A DNA stretch of 9,353 bases, taken from positions 1 through 9,353 of the forward strand of contig VXRI01000358.1 of NCBI GenBank assembly GCA_009838595.1, read 5' to 3'. The stretch comes from Chloroflexota bacterium (lineage in GTDB: Bacteria > Chloroflexota > Dehalococcoidia > Lucifugimonadales > JADFKI01). Below, piece by piece: positions 1-5,969 of the stretch (the first letter of the stretch is position 1; every line of letters begins with the position of its first letter). The notes under the pieces are model-generated. The model saw only the letters and a program-made list of their open reading frames with translations, had not been told where the DNA came from and searched no databases. Both the position numbers and the translations under genes were made by a program.

Positions 1-54
1 GGCAATATAGGGTGTATTGCTATCGCATTTGCATTATCGCATTCAATCTTGACT

Positions 55-72
55 ATCATCGCTAGTGATGAT
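55..72. promoter_or_regulatory. 18-bp near-perfect dyad, candidate operator
   Basis: The bases read ATCATCGCTAGTGATGAT, a palindrome with a single non-complementary pair (G61 opposite T66). It lies about 145 bp before the ATG of the binding-protein gene. Just upstream is the 9-bp direct repeat TATCGCATT (21-29 and 35-43), and a 6-bp inverted repeat GCAATA/TATTGC sits at 2-7/15-20. Such a dyad could bind a dimeric regulator or form part of an upstream terminator, but no T-run follows it. The function is inferred only from symmetry and position. Confidence 0.3.
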
Positions 73-109
73 TAAATGGCGGCGAACTTAGGCGGATTAT
101 GTCAAAAAA

Positions 110-175
110 CTGTCATTCAAGCAATTGTCGGTATCCAAGCAATTATCACAATCTTATATCGGTATTGGCTGTCAT
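110..175. repeat. Nested short direct repeats upstream of the transporter operon
   Basis: Three repeat pairs interlock here. CAAGCAATT followed by a TC-ending triplet occurs at 118-129 and 136-147 (11 of 12 bases identical, period 18). TCGGTAT occurs at 128-134 and 159-165. CTGTCAT occurs at 110-116 and 169-175. They occupy the stretch where the promoter and 5' leader of the binding-protein gene should be. They may be regulator sites or remnants of local duplication. I could not assign a convincing -35/-10 pair here. Confidence 0.35.
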
Positions 176-205
176 AAGCGGATGAAGCGGGCGACATATC
201 CAATT

Positions 206-211
206 GGGAGG
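206..211 (+). promoter_or_regulatory. Shine-Dalgarno fixing the start of the binding-protein gene
   Basis: GGGAGG lies six bases before ATG 218. It decides that start over a TTG at 125 in the same frame, which would add 31 residues ahead of an otherwise standard lipoprotein signal peptide and has no comparable ribosome-binding site. Confidence 0.75.
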
Positions 212-217
212 AATATA

Positions 218-2134
218 ATGCGAGGTCTGCGGAAAACGAAATCAGCAATATGGCTTCTATTCGGCGCTATGGCGGCTATGCTGGCGGTGACGGCTTGCGG
301 CGCCGCCGAGCCTCAAGTGGTTACGGTCGTTGAGACTGTAGTCGTGACGGAAGAGGTGGTGAAGGAAGTAGAAGTGGCGAAAGAAGTGGAAGTGGTGAAG
401 GAGGTTGAGGTAGAAGTCGTCAGGGAAGTGCCCAAAGAAGTAGAAGTGGTGAAAGAGGTTGAGGTTGAGGTAGTCAAGGAAATTACCAAAGAGGTAATCA
501 AGGAAGTTCCTATAGAGCGCGTAGTGATAGCCACACCAAGCCCGACCGATGAGGTCTTCTATGTGCGCCCGCTGGACCCCTTCCCGAAGTCCGGTGGCAC
601 ATTCCGCGCCGGCGCGCACGGACCGCCCGCGCACTTCGACTGGTACGCATCCGGCACAATCGCCAACCACGGCGTGCAGTCGCCGATGTACGATGCCCTG
701 CTGCGCCGCGACCCGCGCACATCGGATGTGCCCGTAGTGCCGGACTTGGCGTACAGGTGGGACATTTCCGACGACCAGTTGACTTACACATTCAGCATCA
801 GAGAGGGCGTCAAGTTCCACGATGGCAGCGACTTGACTGCTGAGGACATCAAGGCTACTTACGACAGGATAATCTTCCCAAGTGAGGAACTTGTCAGCTT
901 GCGTAGGCCATTGTTCCCCAACGTATCCGCCGTCAACACCCCCGACGACTACACTGTTGAGTTCCAGCTTAGCGAACCGCGCGCGCTCGCCAACATGATG
1001 GTCGCCTTCTCCACAGAGTGGAACCTCGTAAGCAAGAAGGAAACCCTCGAAGAGCACAACGGAAATCTCCGAGGCGTTGACAACCACCCCGGCACAGGAC
1101 CCTTCAAGTATGTGTCCAGGAACGATGACCAGTGGATTATGGAAAAGAATGTTGACTACTGGAGCCCCGATGCGCCATACGTTGACAGGATAGAGCATAT
1201 ATGGCTGAAGGCGTGGACGCCTGAGAACACCGCTGCTCTTCTGGGAGGCCAAACGGATTGGACGATGTGGATGGCGCCTAAAGACGGCAGAGACATCGGC
1301 AACAGGCCCGGGCTGAACGGCATACGCCAGCACCTGCTTATCTGGCATGGCATCCCGATGAATAACCTGCGAAAGCCTTTCGACGACAAGCGCGTGCGAC
1401 AGGCAGTCGCCTTGGTTCTCGATCAGCAAGTGCTTCTAGATATTACGGCCGATATAAAGGCTACGCTGTTCGGCGGCGGCTGGTTCACGGACGGCACGCC
1501 TTACGGATTGCCCTTGGAAGAGCTGAAGCAAAGGAAGTATTTCCGCCATCCGACCGAGGAAGATATTGCCGAGGCGCGTCAGTTGCTTGCCGAGGCGGGC
1601 TACCCCGATGGACAGGGCATTCCGAAGCTTGATCTCGTAACACGCGAAACAATCAACCAGCGCCAGCGGGCGCCAGCAATACAGGCAATGCTGAAGGAAG
1701 GGCTGAACATTGACACCGAGATCCGCGTGGTTGATGTGTCGGCGCACGGCGAAGAAATTAAGGCAGGAAACTACGACATGTCCGTCGAGGGCGGCACTTG
1801 GGCGTTCATCCCGGACCCGTCCTTCTACATCAAGGACCTGTTCGGACGCTGCGGCGACAGGCTTTGCGATGGCAACACCGCGTTCTACGACAACCCCGAG
1901 CTCGACAAGATGCTCAGGGCATTGGAAATAGAGCTGGACCAAGCGAAGAAGATTGAAATGTCCAAGGACTTGGCAGCCTTCCTCGACCAGGAAATGCCTT
2001 GGGTGCCCCTCGACACAACCGAGATTACCTACTGGGGCTACTGGGACCATGTCAAGGGCTTGATGCCTGCGAACAGCGACTTCTACTCGAACTACGAACT
2101 GCACAAGTGGGACTACGTGTGGCTGGATAGGTAA
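218..2134 (+). CDS. ABC transporter substrate-binding lipoprotein, family 5 (peptide/oligopeptide type)
   Basis: This 638-residue protein is the extracytoplasmic solute receptor of an importer in the dipeptide/oligopeptide/nickel class (SBP_bac_5 family). The start has basic residues (MRGLRKTK), a hydrophobic stretch and a lipobox ending VTAC at Cys27, predicting a lipid-anchored protein. Residues 45-97 are a low-complexity Lys-Glu-Val stalk. The binding domain begins near residue 125 (GGTFRAG) and contains family hallmarks: VKFHDGSDLTAEDIKATYDR near 198-217, and a later FDDKRVRQA motif. Cys545 and Cys550, close together in a surface-like loop, could form a disulfide. Two permease genes follow in the same direction, so it is the first gene of a transporter operon. 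The family binds peptides but also sugars, glycosides and metals, so the ligand cannot be told from sequence. The family call is secure; peptide specificity is not. Confidence 0.93.
   Translation: MRGLRKTKSAIWLLFGAMAAMLAVTACGAAEPQVVTVVETVVVTEEVVKEVEVAKEVEVVKEVEVEVVREVPKEVEVVKEVEVEVVKEITKEVIKEVPIERVVIATPSPTDEVFYVRPLDPFPKSGGTFRAGAHGPPAHFDWYASGTIANHGVQSPMYDALLRRDPRTSDVPVVPDLAYRWDISDDQLTYTFSIREGVKFHDGSDLTAEDIKATYDRIIFPSEELVSLRRPLFPNVSAVNTPDDYTVEFQLSEPRALANMMVAFSTEWNLVSKKETLEEHNGNLRGVDNHPGTGPFKYVSRNDDQWIMEKNVDYWSPDAPYVDRIEHIWLKAWTPENTAALLGGQTDWTMWMAPKDGRDIGNRPGLNGIRQHLLIWHGIPMNNLRKPFDDKRVRQAVALVLDQQVLLDITADIKATLFGGGWFTDGTPYGLPLEELKQRKYFRHPTEEDIAEARQLLAEAGYPDGQGIPKLDLVTRETINQRQRAPAIQAMLKEGLNIDTEIRVVDVSAHGEEIKAGNYDMSVEGGTWAFIPDPSFYIKDLFGRCGDRLCDGNTAFYDNPELDKMLRALEIELDQAKKIEMSKDLAAFLDQEMPWVPLDTTEITYWGYWDHVKGLMPANSDFYSNYELHKWDYVWLDR
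350..508 (+). repeat. Degenerate repeats encoding a Lys-Glu-Val stalk
   Basis: Within the lipoprotein gene this stretch encodes about 53 residues made almost entirely of V, E and K in overlapping units such as KEVEV and VVKEV. The codons vary between units (GTG/GTA/GTT/GTC, GAA/GAG, AAA/AAG), so the protein pattern is kept while the DNA has drifted. That suggests selection on the peptide rather than a fresh slippage product. By position it separates the membrane anchor from the binding domain. Alternating charged and valine residues could form a coiled coil or an extended beta-like rod. Confidence 0.85.
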
Positions 2135-2160
2135 TGTTTCCGGTTTTCACCGCATTCTAA

Positions 2161-2183
2161 CCTTACCCCATCAAGGGGGAAGG
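2161..2183 (+). repeat. Small hairpin after the binding-protein gene
   Basis: CCTTACCCC (2161-2169) and GGGGGAAGG (2175-2183) pair around the loop ATCAA with one mismatch, 27 nt beyond the stop codon. No T-run follows, so it is not a canonical intrinsic terminator. It could protect the 3' end of a processed binding-protein transcript or be part of a dispersed repeat. Confidence 0.5.
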
Positions 2184-2213
2184 CACTTCATCATCTAACT
2201 GGCTAGAAGAATC

Positions 2214-2258
2214 AGGAGAGGCAGAGCGCTTCACGGAGTATAAGCTACTGCCTCTCCT
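2214..2258 (+). repeat. 11-bp perfect stem-loop between binding protein and permease
   Basis: AGGAGAGGCAG (2214-2224) is exactly complementary to CTGCCTCTCCT (2248-2258), with a 23-nt loop that can extend the stem by three pairs past a bulge. It ends 22 nt before the permease start. In binding-protein-dependent transporter operons, hairpins here often stabilise the upstream mRNA or limit read-through, which gives more binding protein than permease. That role is inferred by analogy. There is no T-run after the stem. The 5' arm also contains AGGAGAGG, which resembles a Shine-Dalgarno core. Confidence 0.6.
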
Positions 2259-2280
2259 TACAACACAACGGAGGGGATGA

Positions 2281-3237
2281 TTGCGAACCTACATCCTAAA
2301 ACGGCTGCTGTATGCAATCCCCACCATTTTCGGTATCACGGTCTTGATATTCGGCATCATGCGGATATTGCCGGGCGACCCTCTGGGCGCCTATTACGGG
2401 ATAGAAACCATCATCCAGTGGACGCCCGAGCAGAAGGCGGCGATACTCAGAGACCTCGGACTGGACAAGCCGATAGCCGTGCAGTACGCGGTGTGGGTGA
2501 AGGACATCGCCTCCGGCAAGCTTGGCGAGTCTTTCTTTCGCGGCGACCCTATCATCGAGATTATGGCTCAGAGGGGCCCCATTAGCGCCCAGATTGGGAT
2601 TATTTCAGTCGTCATTTCCTGGATTATCGGACTGCCGGTTGGCATAATCAGCGCCGTGCGTCCCAACTCCGTCTGGGACATGTCCACTAGTTTCTTCACG
2701 GTGCTCTTTCTTGCGATACCCGGATTCTGGCTTGGACTGCTCGTAGTGGTCGCCAGCATTTCTTGGTTTCAGTACAAAGCGCCTATCGTCTCCGTTCAAT
2801 TCTGGGAAGACCCCTGGACTAACTTTCAGATAATAGTGGGACCTGCGATTGTGCTGGGCTTAGGTCAGGCTGCGTTTATCGCGCGAATGGCTCGCTCGTC
2901 GCTGTTCGAGGTGCTGCGCGAGGATTATGTCAGGACTTCACGCGCCAAAGGCTTGATTGAACGGCTGGTCATAGCGCGACACGCCATGCCGAATGCCCTG
3001 TTGCCGGTGCTGACATTGAGCGGGGTGCTGCTCGGCTTCGTGATGGGCGGCTCGGTCGCGGTTGAGCAGGCGTTCACCGTGCCGGGCTTGGGCAAGGCGC
3101 TGGTCGTCGCCGCCATTGACCGAGACTTCAATGTAGTCCAGAATATCGTTCTCTTTTATGCAGTCATCTTCGTACTGGTCAATCTCTTAATTGACATGTT
3201 GTATGGGTGGCTAGACCCAAGAATAAGGCTCAATTAG
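2281..3237 (+). CDS. ABC transporter permease, DppB/OppB type
   Basis: This 318-residue protein is the first of two integral-membrane subunits that form the translocation channel of a peptide-type importer. It begins MRTYILKRLLYAIPTIFGIT, the usual N-terminal helix of DppB-like permeases, followed by ILPGDP in the periplasmic-side segment. Several hydrophobic helices follow, as expected for the six-helix BPD_transp_1 fold. The ATPase-contact EAA loop lies around residues 215-243, reading DYVRTSRAKG and then MPNALLP. The C-terminus LYGWLDPRIRLN is typical. The start is TTG at 2281, four bases after GAGGGG (2271-2276). An ATG at 2277 lies in the wrong frame. Length is normal for the family. Only 29 nt separate it from the next permease. 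Substrate unknown. Confidence 0.93.
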   Translation: MRTYILKRLLYAIPTIFGITVLIFGIMRILPGDPLGAYYGIETIIQWTPEQKAAILRDLGLDKPIAVQYAVWVKDIASGKLGESFFRGDPIIEIMAQRGPISAQIGIISVVISWIIGLPVGIISAVRPNSVWDMSTSFFTVLFLAIPGFWLGLLVVVASISWFQYKAPIVSVQFWEDPWTNFQIIVGPAIVLGLGQAAFIARMARSSLFEVLREDYVRTSRAKGLIERLVIARHAMPNALLPVLTLSGVLLGFVMGGSVAVEQAFTVPGLGKALVVAAIDRDFNVVQNIVLFYAVIFVLVNLLIDMLYGWLDPRIRLN

Positions 3238-3266
3238 CGCCATACTCATTTTTAGAAGGTGACGCA

Positions 3267-4163
3267 ATGTCAATGGATTCAGTAGCTGCGCGCGGAAGCG
3301 TCAGTTCCAATGTTCGCAGGTACGGAGTAAACCTGCGCGGCTTCGTTCGACGCAGTCCATTTGCGGCCGTATGGGGCCTGATAGGGCTGATACTGATTCT
3401 GATGGCTTTAGGCGCTCCCCTAATATCGCCCCAAGACCCCCTGAAAGCCAACTTCACGAAAATTAGCGCGCCTCCCGACAGCGAAAGTTATTTTGGCACC
3501 GACCAGATTGGCAGAGACCTCCTAAGCAGGATTCTCTATGGCGCGAGAATATCTCTGTTCGTCGCTTTGGCGTCAGTGCTCATCGGCACGACTATTGGCG
3601 GCGTGTGGGGGCTTGTCAGCGGCTATCTCGGCGGCTTGACTGACATGATAAGCCAGCGCTTCGTGGAAATTATCATGGCGCTCCCGGGCCTGATACTCGC
3701 ATTCGCTCTTGTGCTTGTTCTGGGCGCCGGAATGTGGACGATTATCCTCGCCATTGCCGTAACTCGCGTTCCGTTCGGCGCCAGGATTATTCGCTCTGTG
3801 GCGTTGACAGTTAAGGAAACGGCGTATGTGGAGGCTGCGCGAGGAATCGGCGCTTCTCAGACGAGAATAATGGCGAGACATATTGCGCCGCAGTGTGTTG
3901 CACCATTCCTCATCCTCTTCACCGTTCACCTGGGAACGGTCATTGTCATCGAAGCTTCCCTGAGCTTCCTCGGACTTGGAGTAAGCCCGCCCACACCCAC
4001 ATGGGGCGGTATGCTCGGCGAGGCATCGGCGCTGCTGTACCCGTTGTGGTGGCACGTTTTCTTCCCCGGAGTGTTCATCACGATAACTGTGCTCGCCTTC
4101 AATCTGTTTGGAGACGGCTTGCGCGACGCGCTGGACCCCAGGCTGCGCGGCACGCTTGAATAG
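3267..4163 (+). CDS. ABC transporter permease, DppC/OppC type
   Basis: This 298-residue protein is the second channel subunit, pairing with the DppB-like protein encoded just upstream. After a basic cytoplasmic N-terminus it has a first membrane helix, then the OppC-type segment SPQDPLKANF and FGTDQIGRDLLSRILYGAR, which lead into the BPD_transp_1 domain. The EAA loop starts near residue 184 (ETAYVEAARGIGAS). It ends with APQ where LPN is usual, a mild change. It finishes with ASLSFLGLGVSPPTPTWGGML and DALDPRLRG, both strongly typical. ATG 3267 is chosen because AAGGTGA precedes it by four bases. A GTG at 3207 would overlap the upstream gene by 31 nt without a better site. Neither ATPase subunit (DppD/DppF) is encoded downstream, so the pair must use ATPases from elsewhere. 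Confidence 0.93.
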   Translation: MSMDSVAARGSVSSNVRRYGVNLRGFVRRSPFAAVWGLIGLILILMALGAPLISPQDPLKANFTKISAPPDSESYFGTDQIGRDLLSRILYGARISLFVALASVLIGTTIGGVWGLVSGYLGGLTDMISQRFVEIIMALPGLILAFALVLVLGAGMWTIILAIAVTRVPFGARIIRSVALTVKETAYVEAARGIGASQTRIMARHIAPQCVAPFLILFTVHLGTVIVIEASLSFLGLGVSPPTPTWGGMLGEASALLYPLWWHVFFPGVFITITVLAFNLFGDGLRDALDPRLRGTLE

Positions 4164-4204
4164 ACTAACGGGATACATACACAGGATAGGCATAGGCAGG
4201 ACGG

Positions 4205-5143
4205 TTAGCCTGAAAAGTGCGGAATCACCTGCTCCCCGAGGATTCTGATCGTCTGCATCGCCTGCTCCGTTTCGTCCAACGCGCAGCGGAATAGGATGTG
4301 TGTCGCGCCCTTGCTTTGCAGGCGTGAAAGCGCGGTGATGCAGGTATCCGCATCTCCCACGATTAGCGATTCTTGCATTTCACGGTCGCCGAAGCCGCGA
4401 TAGCCGCGTTCAAACAGGACTTCCGCGTCTCGCAGCGCCTCGTCTCGTGTCGGCGCGAGGTGTAAGTCACGGCGTACAACTAAATCCTGTACTTGCCCGC
4501 CACGGCCGAATTCGTCGAGCGCGGCGCGGTAGAATTGCAGGCGCTCGTCAATATAGTCGGGCGTCCAGCCGGGGCTGATTACCCATGCGTCTGCGATTCG
4601 CGCGGCGCGGCGCACGGCGGGGTCGGCGTTTGCGCCAATCCACATCGGCATAGACTGTTGCAGCGGCTTGGGATTGACCGACACGCCGCTGAAGTTATAG
4701 TGCTTGCCGCTGAACGACACATCATCGTCTGTCCACAGCCGGCGCATAATCTCGAAGGTCTCCTCGAAGCGGGACACGCGCAATCGCTGCGGCGTCTCGA
4801 ACGCGTCGTGCGCTTCGGGTTGGTGTCCAAGCCCGCTGATGACCGCCGTCTTGCCGCCGCTGATTACATCCAGCATTGCCAATTGTTCCGCGAGCAGTAT
4901 CGGGTTGTAGAACGGAAGCAAGAACAGCGGAATAAGCCGCATATCTCCCGTGAACGCCGACAGGTGCGACATCGTGGGCAGCACTTGAAGGTAGTTGTTG
5001 CGCGTTACATGGTGGTCGCCAAGCGACAGCGACGCGAACCCCAAATTCGACATCGCCTTCACTTGCTCCGTCAAGCCGTCCATCACAGCCTTCGGATCGC
5101 GTTCGATGGAATAGCTCGAAGTCAGCGACATTCCTATTTGCAT
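4205..5143 (-). CDS. LLM-class (luciferase-like) flavin-dependent oxidoreductase
   Basis: This 312-residue cytoplasmic enzyme belongs to the bacterial-luciferase/F420-dependent reductase superfamily. Members use FMN with O2 or coenzyme F420, often as monooxygenases or reductases. It begins MQIGMSL, the first strand of the TIM barrel. Asp43-His44-His45 lies in the usual early active-site loop, an SGGK segment (95-98) takes the place of the common SGGR, FEETFEIMRRLWTDD follows at about 127-141, and MPMWIGANADPAVRRAARIADAW at about 165-187 is the family's phosphate/isoalloxazine-side motif. Length is normal. ATG 5143 follows AAAGGAAA on the minus strand at proper spacing. An ATG 75 nt further upstream has no ribosome-binding site. 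It is convergent with the permease operon (41-nt gap), so it is transcribed independently. Cofactor (FMN or F420) and substrate cannot be decided. Confidence 0.9.
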   Translation of the reverse strand: MQIGMSLTSSYSIERDPKAVMDGLTEQVKAMSNLGFASLSLGDHHVTRNNYLQVLPTMSHLSAFTGDMRLIPLFLLPFYNPILLAEQLAMLDVISGGKTAVISGLGHQPEAHDAFETPQRLRVSRFEETFEIMRRLWTDDDVSFSGKHYNFSGVSVNPKPLQQSMPMWIGANADPAVRRAARIADAWVISPGWTPDYIDERLQFYRAALDEFGRGGQVQDLVVRRDLHLAPTRDEALRDAEVLFERGYRGFGDREMQESLIVGDADTCITALSRLQSKGATHILFRCALDETEQAMQTIRILGEQVIPHFSG

Positions 5144-5154
5144 TTTCTTTCCTT

Positions 5155-5174
5155 TACGTAGGCTTATGTAGGCT
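5155..5174. repeat. 10-bp tandem repeat in the LLM gene leader
   Basis: TACGTAGGCT is followed directly by TATGTAGGCT (9 of 10 identical). It abuts the Shine-Dalgarno of the minus-strand LLM gene, about 12-31 bases before its ATG. The position suits a repressor or RNA-level control site, but this is inferred from position alone. Confidence 0.35.
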
Positions 5175-5300
5175 TCAAAATCGAGAAAGTAATAGTGGGC
5201 GGTCAGCCCATTCCCCATCTGTGAGAAAGTTAAGAGGGGGCTAGGATTATCCAGAGGACTGACTATGTTGCTTTTTGAGAGTCTTTCGATTATTCATATC

Positions 5301-5391
5301 ATTTCGAGCGAAGCGAGAAATCTAAACACGTTGACTACGGACAGGCTTGGTTCCATACAGCGATTTTAGACCCCTCACTTCGTTCAGAGGG
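5301..5391. repeat. Palindromic repeat element of about 90 bp, MITE/REP-like
   Basis: The left arm is ATTTCGAGCGAAGCGAGAAA (5301-5320) followed by TCTAAA (5321-5326). The right arm is TTTAGA (5365-5370) followed by CCCCTCACTTCGTTCAGAGGG (5371-5391). The arms are inverted copies: the 22 bases of the left arm from 5305 match the complement of the right arm at 16 positions, with several mismatches that would be G-U pairs in RNA. Each arm can also fold on itself: ATTTC/GAAAT around a GC-GAA-GC core on the left, CCCTC/GAGGG on the right. There is no coding capacity. It resembles the small non-autonomous palindromic elements dispersed in many bacterial genomes. Only one copy is in the window, so dispersal is an inference. 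Confidence 0.55.
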
Positions 5392-5592
5392 ACAACCGAA
5401 ATGCTCTGTGTTGCCTTGGGAGAATGCCTTTGCCGATTGTGCCTTAATCTGCCAACAAATATAATCATCTGGATGAGTATATCAAATGCGCCTATCTGCC
5501 TTTGAATCTGCCACTTGAATCATGGAACAGGCGCTTCACTGCGTTTGAAATTGCGTTGCAGCGCGTGCCTTATCCGGAATGCTAGTGTGAAT

Positions 5593-5619
5593 ATGCACAA
5601 TGAGTTGCACTGCTTGTGA
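5593..5619 (+). other. Possible 8-codon leader ORF duplicating the clpS start
   Basis: ATGCACAAT at 5593-5601 is repeated exactly at 5632-5640, where it forms the first three codons of clpS. The upstream copy is in the same frame and reads MHNELHCL before a TGA at 5617-5619. It may be a leader peptide, a displaced start left by duplication, or chance. No Shine-Dalgarno precedes it. Confidence 0.2.
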
Positions 5620-5631
5620 GAGTCGAAAACG

Positions 5632-5937
5632 ATGCACAATCCAATAGCGATGACCCTGCCGGATGTCGAAGTCGAATCGTTGCGGAGAGCGTTGGATGCG
5701 CGGCTGCCGCGCTATGCGGTGATACTGCATAACGACGACTACCATTCGATGGATTATGTCGTGGAGGCGCTGGTGAAGAGCGTGCCGGACCTTATCGTCG
5801 AAGAGGCGGTTGGCATAATGTTCGAGGCACACAATACCGGCAGTGCAGTAGTGCTTGTGTGCGTGCTGGAGCAGGCGGAGTTGTACAAAGAGCGCATTCA
5901 AGGCTATGGCTTGGGTGTCAGCATACGGCGTGATTGA
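5632..5937 (+). CDS. clpS: ATP-dependent Clp protease adaptor ClpS
   Basis: This 101-residue cytoplasmic adaptor recognises proteins with destabilising N-terminal residues and delivers them to a ClpA/ClpC-type unfoldase for degradation by ClpP. The family core is clear: YAVILHNDDYHSMDYVVEAL at residues 28-47, then AVGIMFEAHNTGSAVV at 59-74. The residues that bind the alpha-amino group in characterised ClpS proteins are present as Asn34, Asp35 and His67, and Met40 occupies the gatekeeper position at the rim of the pocket. Length is typical. The start is preceded only by a weak GAGAG (5618-5622) nine bases away. A second ATG at codon 7 has nothing better. No Clp ATPase or protease gene is adjacent. 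It is convergent with the NAD kinase gene, 32 nt apart, so it is likely a single-gene unit. Confidence 0.92.
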   Translation: MHNPIAMTLPDVEVESLRRALDARLPRYAVILHNDDYHSMDYVVEALVKSVPDLIVEEAVGIMFEAHNTGSAVVLVCVLEQAELYKERIQGYGLGVSIRRD

Positions 5938-5969
5938 TCTACTGCAATTCAGTTATTCAGCCTCGAATG

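Larger units (their letters stand above)
5144..5631. other. Gene-free region between the LLM gene and clpS
   Basis: No credible coding frame is seen in these 488 bases. They must hold the minus-strand promoter of the LLM gene and the plus-strand promoter of clpS, since the two genes diverge. Visible structure is a 10-bp tandem repeat beside the LLM ribosome-binding site, a palindromic element at 5301-5391 and a duplicated start-like motif before clpS. The rest, about 5400-5590, is AT-richer and shows no clear signal. Confidence 0.6.

Noticed and set aside
350..508. Tandem-repeat locus such as a CRISPR or minisatellite
   Set aside because: The units are codon-level variations of a V/E/K peptide pattern inside an intact reading frame, with no spacers or constant repeat.
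257..1429. 390-codon open frame on the minus strand
   Set aside because: It lies wholly inside the binding-protein gene. Its product is a mirror of the V/E/K codons and other coding bias (runs of F, H, L), with no recognisable domain or ribosome-binding site.
2277..2585. ATG-started 102-codon frame overlapping the first permease
   Set aside because: The ATG sits well placed after GAGGGG, but its frame encodes no recognisable protein. The TTG four bases later opens the typical DppB N-terminus.
3573..4193. 206-codon minus-strand open frame opposite the DppC-like gene
   Set aside because: It is antisense to a strongly conserved permease. Its composition is typical of a shadow frame and it matches no family I know.
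4493..5161. 222-codon plus-strand open frame opposite the LLM gene
   Set aside because: The minus-strand product carries clear LLM motifs over the same bases. The plus-strand frame has none.
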